Source: UBA935 sp031555615 (GTDB taxonomy: Bacteria; Bacillota; Clostridia; Lachnospirales; Lachnospiraceae). Taken from it: 64,000 nt of DNA. Position numbers and translations under genes: made by a program. Of this stretch, positions 1 through 5,543 are shown in pieces. Positions within the stretch are counted from its first letter, which is position 1. The number at the start of each line of letters is the position of its first letter. The stretch spans positions 1-64,000 of the forward strand of contig JAVBUF010000005.1 of the NCBI GenBank assembly GCA_031555615.1, read 5' to 3'. The notes under the pieces are model-generated. The model was not told the DNA's origin and searched no databases. It was given only the letters and a program-made list of their open reading frames with translations.

Positions 1-124
1 CGCAGTCGATGCAAGTATCTGCACTTATTTCAAACTGTGTATCGCCCTGGCTGATTGCACCAACGGGGCACTGTCCCTCACAAGCTCCGCAGCTTACACA
101 GCTGTCATTGATTACGTATGCCAT
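1..124 (-). CDS. 4Fe-4S ferredoxin, N-terminal part (cut by window edge)
   Basis: The minus strand from the ATG at 122-124 reads MAYVINDSCVSCGACEG, then QCPVGAIS and later a second DTCIDC, so a CxxCxxCxxxCP cluster motif is complete and a second one begins just before the window ends. This is the layout of small bacterial 2[4Fe-4S] ferredoxins (about 55-60 aa), which carry low-potential electrons in the cytoplasm. About 41 codons are visible. The start is fixed by AAAGGAGG seven to eight bases upstream. A promoter of its own is visible in front, so it need not be co-transcribed with pflA. The C-terminus lies outside the window. Confidence 0.85.
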   Translation of the reverse strand, partial: MAYVINDSCVSCGACEGQCPVGAISQGDTQFEISADTCIDC

Positions 125-179
125 GATAATATCCTCCTTTAATAGTGAAAATCGTGAATTTTTTATCAATTCCTATCCT

Positions 180-208
180 ATTTTAATATATAACCGTCCT
201 GAATACAA
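180..208 (-). promoter_or_regulatory. Predicted sigma-A promoter of the ferredoxin gene
   Basis: On the minus strand TTGTAT (208-203) and TAAAAT (185-180) are separated by 17 bp, about 55 bases before the ferredoxin start codon. Pattern match only. Confidence 0.5.
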
Positions 209-223
209 GTAAAATATTATGGT

Positions 224-973
224 TTATAATTCCTTTCGGCGTTCTTTGATGCCGTTTAAGATAATCTGCTTTTTTTCCACAACCTTATCCTTTTCCATAG
301 CCTGTACACCTTCTAACGGATAGGGAATTCCCAATTGCTCGTACTTGACTGTACCCATGGTGTGGTAGGGGAGAACATCTAGTGCTTTAATGTTGCCGAA
401 CTGACCAATAAAATAGCCTAAGTCAAACAGGTATTTTTCATCATCGGTGATGCCGGGAACCACTACGTGGCGTATCCAGACATCCACATTCCGCTCATTC
501 AGATAGGCGACAAAAGCCAGAATGCCGTCGTTGGGCTGAGCGGTCAGTTCTTTATGCTTGTCCGGGTCGATATGTTTAATATCCAGCATCACCAGATTGG
601 TTAAAGCCATCAAAGTATCCAGCTTTTTAATCAGTTCAGCATTTTGCGGTTTGTAGGCAATGCCGGAAGTATCGATGCAGGTATGGATGTTTTTTTGTCT
701 GGCAATGGTAAATAAATCAATCAGAAAATCCACCTGCATCAGTGGTTCTCCACCGGTAACGGTGATACCCCCGCCTTTATAAAATCCCTTATTTCTTTCA
801 TATTGTTCCAGAATTTCTTCCGGTTCCATCATCGTTCCGCCAGTCATGGGCCAGGTGTCCGGATTATGGCAATATGCGCATCGCATGGGGCAACCCTGAA
901 GAAATACCACAAAACGAGTGCCGGGACCGTCAACCGTTCCAAAACTTTCTATAGAATGTATTCTGCCTTGCAT
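224..973 (-). CDS. pflA: Pyruvate formate-lyase activating enzyme (radical SAM)
   Basis: This 249-aa protein has the usual length of PflA. The radical-SAM cluster motif is CPMRCAYC with Cys28, Cys32 and Cys35, preceded by the family hallmark SIESFGTVDGPGTRFVVFLQG, and VTGGEPL follows around residues 73-79. The enzyme uses a [4Fe-4S] cluster and S-adenosylmethionine to abstract a hydrogen from the glycyl residue of pyruvate formate-lyase. Its target locus is 4.5 kb away on the same strand, separated by four plus-strand genes, whereas pflA often directly follows pflB. It has its own promoter at 1013-1041 and a modest GAAAGGA ribosome site. Because the glycyl domain here is encoded separately, the true partner of this activase should be the 81-aa protein at 5024-5269. 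Confidence 0.95.
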   Translation of the reverse strand: MQGRIHSIESFGTVDGPGTRFVVFLQGCPMRCAYCHNPDTWPMTGGTMMEPEEILEQYERNKGFYKGGGITVTGGEPLMQVDFLIDLFTIARQKNIHTCIDTSGIAYKPQNAELIKKLDTLMALTNLVMLDIKHIDPDKHKELTAQPNDGILAFVAYLNERNVDVWIRHVVVPGITDDEKYLFDLGYFIGQFGNIKALDVLPYHTMGTVKYEQLGIPYPLEGVQAMEKDKVVEKKQIILNGIKERRKEL

Positions 974-1012
974 AGTTTATTTAGTCCTTTCAGTAAAATG
1001 TTTATATGATAA

Positions 1013-1041
1013 AGTATACACCTAAAGAGGAAAAAGTACAA
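1013..1041 (-). promoter_or_regulatory. Predicted promoter of pflA
   Basis: Minus strand TTGTAC (1041-1036), a 17-bp spacer and TATACT (1018-1013), with about 40 bases to the pflA start. It makes pflA an independently transcribed gene. Confidence 0.6.
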
Positions 1042-1083
1042 ACGAACTAACTTAAAGATTTAAAGTTAAAACAGCGACGGTCG

Positions 1084-1113
1084 TTGACGATAACGATCGT
1101 CATCTGTTATAAT
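1084..1113 (+). promoter_or_regulatory. Promoter with embedded palindromic operator before the BlaI-type gene
   Basis: TTGACG (1084-1089) and TATAAT (1108-1113) are 18 bp apart. A perfect inverted repeat TGACGAT / AACG / ATCGTCA occupies 1085-1102, overlapping the -35 box and spacer. A repressor bound there would block polymerase, and the first gene downstream encodes a BlaI/MecI-family repressor, so autorepression is the simplest reading (inference). Confidence 0.6.
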
Positions 1114-1142
1114 ATGGAAAAGTTATTTAATAGGAGACACAA

Positions 1143-1556
1143 ATGAACAACCTGACAAAAAGAGAGCTAGAAATCATGAGAATATTATGGGCTTCAAATG
1201 ATTCCATGAAGGCATCAGAAATAGCCCAGATGAATGGCGGATGTTCTATCGATAGCGTACAGCCAATCATCAAAAGCCTGATAAAAAAGGAGATGATAGA
1301 AGTTGATGAGGTAGTATTCAGCCGGAATGCATTAGCCCGTAAGTTCAAAGCCAAAGTAAAATCAGAAAGCATTGAAATGGGGATGATAAAAAATGTATTT
1401 AAAGGATTGGTTAGCAGGAATATCACAGCGGCTCATCTTGTTGCAGCATTTTTACCCGAGGAAAATGACCAGGAGACTTTAAAAGAGCTGGACAGGCTGG
1501 AAGAAATGATAAAAGAACGGAAAAAGCAGATACTCGAGGAAATGGGAGAAGGTTAA
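1143..1556 (+). CDS. BlaI/MecI/CopY-family transcriptional repressor
   Basis: The protein (137 aa) begins LTKRELEIMRILWASNDSMK and continues with a winged-helix pattern, ending in a charged helical tail that would serve as the dimerisation arm; length and layout match the penicillinase-repressor family. These proteins bind palindromes as dimers and are classically inactivated by a BlaR1/MecR1 membrane protease. No BlaR1-like gene is present here; instead a large lipoprotein gene follows after about 90 bases. The palindrome in its own promoter suggests autoregulation. The signal that releases it cannot be told from the sequence. Confidence 0.8.
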   Translation: MNNLTKRELEIMRILWASNDSMKASEIAQMNGGCSIDSVQPIIKSLIKKEMIEVDEVVFSRNALARKFKAKVKSESIEMGMIKNVFKGLVSRNITAAHLVAAFLPEENDQETLKELDRLEEMIKERKKQILEEMGEG

Positions 1557-1648
1557 GGGGGATTTCATGACATTTTCATCTGTACTCAATACAGTTTTGT
1601 TTAGTGGTATTAGTAAAGACGATTGGTATTATGGGAGGTGGTGCGAAG

Positions 1649-3883
1649 GTGCAATTATTGAAAAAAACATACATTTTATTAATGTTGGTCATTCTTATTA
1701 CTTTTGCATTTAGCGGCTGTAGTAAAAGCACGCAGAGTGTGGGAGTTGATCTTGATGCAACGGCATACTTGGTTTCGACAATTGATATCGGCGATGGCGC
1801 TATAATAGAAGCTGTCTCAGACGGCGATTACATTTATATCCTAAGCAGTTACGAAAATCAAAATAAGTTGCAAAAAATAAGTCTTGCCGATAATGCTAAA
1901 ACCGATATCGACCTGACCTGTCTTAAGGGTAATCAAATGGCAGATGGCATCGTCATTGATTCGGATGGTGATTTTCTTTTGCTTGTCTCTGAGTGGAATG
2001 AAACTGGAGCAAAAACCGGACTTATCAAGTTGTCCGCTGCTGGAGAAATAATCAGTGAAACAAATCTTACTCAGTTATTAGGTTTATCAAAAAACAACAA
2101 TGTCCAACACTTAACTATCGGCCGGGATGATACGGTTTATCTGACCGTTTTAGAAATATCCACAGTATCCTCCGGAACTGCTTCTTTTATCTATGCTATC
2201 AATAAGGATATGAATAAAGTTACCGAACTGCCGGATGACAATTATATTCTCGACTTGATAATCGGTGACGAAAATGACGTATATCTTATGTACTTGGGGG
2301 AATCTGGGGCAGGATTAAAAAAGAAGGATTTGATATCGGCAATGGCTACGGAAGTTTCTATGCCAAGCGGTATTAATCGTTACAATATTATCGGGTTTGC
2401 TGCCGGCCGGGAAGAGGGCTTATTATGTGCGGATGGAACAGGTCTGTTGGAAATCGATTTGCTGCCTGGTACGGCAAACCGGATTCTTTGTTGGGCAGAC
2501 TGCGATGTAAGTGTTGACGGAATCTGTTATTTTGGGCAGTCTGAAAATGGCATGTACTGGATGATTAAGCAGAAGGGCAATATCAATGACGAGTGCGCAA
2601 TGGAGCTATTGACCCTGACGGAAACGACTTATGGGGAATTACCGGCCCGTGAATATATTACTTTTGCCACCGGTCTTTTAGGTAAGGATGTTTTAGATGC
2701 AATTGTTAATTTTAATAAATCAAATGGAAAGTACCATATCAATGTAAAGGAGTATTTCAGTGATGCTGATCTACTGGATGCAGAATCCAAAGTGGCAGCG
2801 ATGACACGCCTTCAGATGGATGTCACTGGTGCCAACCCGCCGGATTTGCTTGAACTGCATAGTGTGAATTTCGGACAGATGGCAGCAAAGGGGGCACTTT
2901 GTGACCTTAATGATTTGGTTGACCAAAGCAAGATCAAACGCGGGGATTATCTTGATCTGACCTTTAGCAGCTATACTTCCGCAGGGAAACTTTACGGCAT
3001 TTGTCCTGGATTTATGTTTTATACACTGGTGGGGCATAAAGGTAAATTGGGTGATATTGATAGATGGACAATTGACGAAATAATTGACTGGTCGGAGCAA
3101 TATCCTGATGCCAAGCTTCTCCGGGGTGATAGCGCAGATATAATCTCGCTTCTGTTAGGCAGTAATTATGAGCGATTTGTAAATTGGGAAGCGGGAGAGT
3201 GCTATTTTGACAGCCCGGAATTTATCCGTATTTTAGAATTTTCCGCTGGTTTCAATGGAGAAGAAGACAAAAACATAAACAGCCCTGATCATCTGGGTGT
3301 CCATGAAGGTTTTTCATCCGGCAAATACCTTCTGCTGTCCGATTTTATCTATAGACTTGATGATTTTTATGAGCACGATGCGATGTTTGATGGTGAGGCG
3401 CAGTATGTTGGTTATCCAACAGAAAAAGGCAGTGGCATGTTGACGATTCCGGTCGGTGCCTTTGCGATTCCGGAGGGCTCAACAAATAAGGAAGGGGCTT
3501 TTGCTTTTATCGAATATCTTTTGAGTGAGGAGTTCCAGAATACCGGAAAATTGTTGGACTCCAGATTTCCGGTAAAAAACTCGGCCATTGAAGAATATGC
3601 CGAGAGACTTATGGTTGAAACACCCGGAATGGGGAAAAGAACACCATATGGCTTTGGCGAGGATGATTTGATGGTAATGATAGACTTGGAACATGATGAA
3701 GAATATCTTGAATTATTAATGGAGATGATATCTCGTGTCGATGGCATCAAGACTTCGGATGAGCAAATTTTGATGATTATCAATGAAGAAGCCGCCGGCT
3801 TTTTGGCGGGACAAAAATCGGCGGCTGAAGTTGCTGAAATCATTCAAAACCGTGTCCAGGTTTATGTAAATGAGAACCGTTAA
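1649..3883 (+). CDS. Large lipoprotein with a C-terminal extracellular solute-binding-like domain
   Basis: I chose the GTG at 1649 because GGGAGGTGG lies at a proper distance upstream; the product is 744 aa. Residues 1-24 form a lipoprotein signal peptide with lipobox FSGC, so Cys24 should be lipidated and the protein anchored on the outer face of the membrane. The first half has recurring short strands such as IDSDGDFLLLV, GRDDTVYLTVL and GDENDVYLMYL, suggesting a beta-propeller-like region. The second half (from about residue 340) resembles family 1 extracellular solute-binding proteins, with PPDLLELHSVNFGQMAAKGAL and a GAFAIPEGSTNKEGAFAFIEYLLS segment. No ABC permease is adjacent. Its place behind a BlaI-type gene suggests it is part of that regulon. 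Substrate unknown. Confidence 0.75.
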   Translation: MQLLKKTYILLMLVILITFAFSGCSKSTQSVGVDLDATAYLVSTIDIGDGAIIEAVSDGDYIYILSSYENQNKLQKISLADNAKTDIDLTCLKGNQMADGIVIDSDGDFLLLVSEWNETGAKTGLIKLSAAGEIISETNLTQLLGLSKNNNVQHLTIGRDDTVYLTVLEISTVSSGTASFIYAINKDMNKVTELPDDNYILDLIIGDENDVYLMYLGESGAGLKKKDLISAMATEVSMPSGINRYNIIGFAAGREEGLLCADGTGLLEIDLLPGTANRILCWADCDVSVDGICYFGQSENGMYWMIKQKGNINDECAMELLTLTETTYGELPAREYITFATGLLGKDVLDAIVNFNKSNGKYHINVKEYFSDADLLDAESKVAAMTRLQMDVTGANPPDLLELHSVNFGQMAAKGALCDLNDLVDQSKIKRGDYLDLTFSSYTSAGKLYGICPGFMFYTLVGHKGKLGDIDRWTIDEIIDWSEQYPDAKLLRGDSADIISLLLGSNYERFVNWEAGECYFDSPEFIRILEFSAGFNGEEDKNINSPDHLGVHEGFSSGKYLLLSDFIYRLDDFYEHDAMFDGEAQYVGYPTEKGSGMLTIPVGAFAIPEGSTNKEGAFAFIEYLLSEEFQNTGKLLDSRFPVKNSAIEEYAERLMVETPGMGKRTPYGFGEDDLMVMIDLEHDEEYLELLMEMISRVDGIKTSDEQILMIINEEAAGFLAGQKSAAEVAEIIQNRVQVYVNENR

Positions 3884-3929
3884 AGGCGGGTCCCTGGAAT
3901 CAAGATGTTCAATATCCAATAGTACAGAT

Positions 3930-3958
3930 AAAAAGACTGGTTAATAGCCGGTCTTTTT
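3930..3958 (+). terminator. Intrinsic terminator after the lipoprotein gene
   Basis: AAAAAGACTGG (3930-3940), a 7-base loop and CCGGTCTTTTT (3948-3958) form an 11-bp stem with one G-U pair, ending in a T-run. Confidence 0.8.
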
Positions 3959-4003
3959 ATAATACGTCTTTTTTAAAATAAATTAATAATATATATAAAA
4001 TAA

Positions 4004-4020
4004 TTAATGATAATCATTAA
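4004..4020. promoter_or_regulatory. Fur-like 17-bp palindrome
   Basis: TTAATGAT, a central A, and ATCATTAA form a perfect 17-bp palindrome seven bases upstream of the -35 box of the next promoter. The 15 bases at 4005-4019 match the centre of the classical Fur box consensus without mismatch. This suggests metal-dependent control of the DUF2975/HTH pair. It lies in very AT-rich DNA, so chance is not excluded. Confidence 0.5.
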
Positions 4021-4027
4021 AAATGTA

Positions 4028-4056
4028 TTGACATTCATGAAAATGCAGAGTATAGT
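4028..4056 (+). promoter_or_regulatory. Promoter of the DUF2975/HTH pair
   Basis: TTGACA (4028-4033), a 17-bp spacer and TATAGT (4051-4056). A 10-bp palindrome ACACGCGTGT (4073-4082) lies just downstream of the expected start site and may be a second operator. Confidence 0.75.
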
Positions 4057-4116
4057 AACAATAGAAACACAAACACGCGTGTATTTCAAATTTAATGAGA
4101 GAAGAGGAGATAAAAA

Positions 4117-4650
4117 ATGAGTGAAACAAATTTAAAAATTCAACAAACAAGTAAAACAGTGTTAACGGTAGTTAATATAGCAAGAATATTTTGCTTTATA
4201 GGGATTGCAGGATGTGCATTCGCCGCAATGGGATTGGGAATTTACCAATCGGATATCGACACGGCGCTGCGGGAACTGGTCGCCAGTGGAAAAATATCAC
4301 TCTATTTAAGTCAGGAAAATATTGTCCGTTTTCACATGAATAACAATATTGAAATGCAAAGCTATGCCAAAGAGTTGCTTATAAACGTTATGCAGGGAAT
4401 GATGGCATTAATCTTTATAACTGTGCTGTTGGCCTTTATCGGCAGAATTTTTAAAGTAATTAAGGATAACTATTCTCCTTTTACCGGAAAGATTATGCGG
4501 GAGTTGAAGATTACTTTTATTTTGATCACGTTGCTGGCAGCAAATTCCGGATTGATTATGGGATGTGTAATTGGATTTGCATTATACTGTGTTTATCAGA
4601 TTTTTGCATACGGGTGCGAGCTGCAGCAGCAATCAGATGAAACGATGTAG
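4117..4650 (+). CDS. DUF2975-like integral membrane protein
   Basis: The 177-aa product has three clear hydrophobic segments: about residues 19-45, about 87-112, and a long C-terminal pair around 130-165. The extracytoplasmic stretch between the first two is about 40 residues. This fits the DUF2975 family of small membrane proteins, which are commonly paired with a YozG-type HTH regulator exactly as seen here, with the partner starting 15 bases after the stop. AGAGGAG precedes the ATG. The function of the family is not established; a role in envelope or metal response is only suggested by the Fur-like box upstream. Confidence 0.7.
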   Translation: MSETNLKIQQTSKTVLTVVNIARIFCFIGIAGCAFAAMGLGIYQSDIDTALRELVASGKISLYLSQENIVRFHMNNNIEMQSYAKELLINVMQGMMALIFITVLLAFIGRIFKVIKDNYSPFTGKIMRELKITFILITLLAANSGLIMGCVIGFALYCVYQIFAYGCELQQQSDETM

Positions 4651-4665
4651 GAGGAAGGTGATAAT

Positions 4666-4896
4666 ATGGCGATAGTACTAAGATTGGACAGAATGATGGC
4701 GGACCGAAAGATATCCCTGAATGAATTAGCGGAAAAGGTGGGAATTGCCAATGTAAATTTATCCAATATCAAAACCGGAAAGGTGAGTGCCATCCGATTT
4801 TCCACCCTGGACGCCATCTGTGATGTGCTGGATTGCCAGCCGGGAGATATATTGGAATTTGTAAGGAATGCAGATATAGAAAAGAAACAAGAGTAA
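4666..4896 (+). CDS. Small Cro/C1-type HTH regulator (YozG-like)
   Basis: The product (76 aa) is almost only a helix-turn-helix domain: MADRKISLNELAEKVGIANVNLSNIKTGK, then ISTL-type helices with FSTLDAICDVLDCQPGDILEF. This matches YozG-like regulators. It is translated from GGAGGAAGGTG 4-5 bases upstream and is tightly coupled to the membrane protein before it. Likely targets are its own promoter and the palindrome at 4073-4082 (inference). Confidence 0.85.
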   Translation: MAIVLRLDRMMADRKISLNELAEKVGIANVNLSNIKTGKVSAIRFSTLDAICDVLDCQPGDILEFVRNADIEKKQE

Positions 4897-4913
4897 GAAA
4901 ATAAAATATCGTA

Positions 4914-4958
4914 AACTAAGAGTGTCTATTGCCGGATTGGCAATAGACACTCTTAGTT
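4914..4958. terminator. Strong bidirectional terminator between the HTH gene and the pfl locus
   Basis: A perfect 20-bp stem, AACTAAGAGTGTCTATTGCC (4914-4933) against its exact complement (4939-4958), with a 5-base loop. The genes on both sides converge on it, so it should end the plus-strand HTH transcript and the minus-strand pfl transcript. T-tracts are short on both sides, but the stem is unusually long. Confidence 0.75.
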
Positions 4959-4985
4959 ATTTTGCAGGAAATTTCTCTTCGTTCA

Positions 4986-5008
4986 GAAGAACACCTTATG
5001 CGTTCTTC
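4986..5008 (-). repeat. Hairpin 3' of the glycyl-radical ORF
   Basis: GAAGAAC (4986-4992) and GTTCTTC (5002-5008) pair across a 9-base loop. The same GAAGAAC/GTTCTTC arms occur in the hairpin on the other side of the 81-aa gene (5294-5316), so this gene is bracketed by related hairpins. Confidence 0.6.
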
Positions 5009-5023
5009 GGTGTGAGCTCCTGA

Positions 5024-5269
5024 CTAGATTGCTTCGTGGAAAGTACGGGAAATTACATCAGCCTGCTGTTCAGGAGTTAACTTGATAAAGTTAACTGCAT
5101 ATCCGGAAATACGGATGGTCAGCTGCGGATAGTTCTCAGGATGTTTCTGAGCATCCAGAAGAGTATCTCTGTTCAGTACGTTGACATTCAAATGATGTCC
5201 GCCTTTTTCGGTATATCCATCTAATAAGGAAACAAGGTTGTCAATTTGAGCTGTATTTACTTCTGCCAT
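5024..5269 (-). CDS. Stand-alone glycyl-radical domain (GrcA/YfiD-like) of split pyruvate formate-lyase
   Basis: The 81 residues match the very C-terminus of pyruvate formate-lyase: GGHHLNVNV at 23-31, LLDAQKHPENYPQLT at 37-51, and the radical loop RISGYAVNF with Gly56, then TPEQQADVISRTFHEAI. The long core at 5544-7583 stops before this domain, so the two products should associate to give one active enzyme, as the autonomous E. coli cofactor GrcA does when it repairs damaged PflB (known). It lacks the N-terminal extension of GrcA. A good AAAGGAGGATT ribosome site precedes the ATG at 5269. Two perfect hairpins lie in the 65-base gap before it, which may set its expression independently of the core. 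It could be either the only glycyl domain in the cell for this core or a spare part; a second, full-length pfl elsewhere is not excluded. Confidence 0.9.
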   Translation of the reverse strand: MAEVNTAQIDNLVSLLDGYTEKGGHHLNVNVLNRDTLLDAQKHPENYPQLTIRISGYAVNFIKLTPEQQADVISRTFHEAI

Positions 5270-5293
5270 TTCTTAATCCTCCTTTATATTGTG

Positions 5294-5316
5294 GGAAGAA
5301 CGCTCTGCGTTCTTCC
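5294..5316 (-). repeat. 10-bp perfect hairpin before the glycyl-radical ORF
   Basis: GGAAGAACGC (5294-5303), 3-base loop, GCGTTCTTCC (5307-5316). There is no following T-run on the minus strand, so an RNA-processing or stabilising role is more likely than termination (inference). Confidence 0.65.
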
Positions 5317-5334
5317 AGACGAGCTTGCTCGTCT
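5317..5334 (-). repeat. 8-bp perfect hairpin overlapping the stop of the 65-aa gene
   Basis: AGACGAGC (5317-5324), 2-base gap, GCTCGTCT (5327-5334). It touches the stop codon of the 65-aa gene and directly abuts the 5294-5316 hairpin. Confidence 0.6.
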
Positions 5335-5531
5335 TATTCATCCAATCCCTGATGCAGGGTTGGAACACTGCATGCCAGGGGTGTTCTGGAACAATCCGTA
5401 CACCCCATGGTCTGTACATTTTTGGACTCTTTGCTTTCGTTATCTACTTCTACATTTACATGACCTACGCCATTGGCAATGCCGTTATCCAGCATTTTGA
5501 CGATGTCATCGATCATTGCATTCTGGTCCAT
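5334..5531 (-). CDS. 65-aa Cys-containing protein between the halves of split PFL
   Basis: The protein starts MDQNAMIDDIVKMLDNG and continues to GHVNVEVD, which parallels the start of the glycyl domain (IDNLVSLLDGY then GGHHLNVNV), but then departs into a tail with three cysteines, MGCTDCSRTPLACSV, ending PTLHQGLDE. No glycyl-radical loop is present. It lies in the same reading frame as the core gene, separated from it only by TAA and four codons, and has GAGG eight bases before its ATG. I read it as a derivative of the original PFL C-terminus that is now a separate product, or a degenerate remnant. A CxxC pair could bind metal or be redox active (inference). I do not know a named family for it. 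Confidence 0.65.
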   Translation of the reverse strand: MDQNAMIDDIVKMLDNGIANGVGHVNVEVDNESKESKNVQTMGCTDCSRTPLACSVPTLHQGLDE

Positions 5532-5543
5532 ATTTTCATCCTC

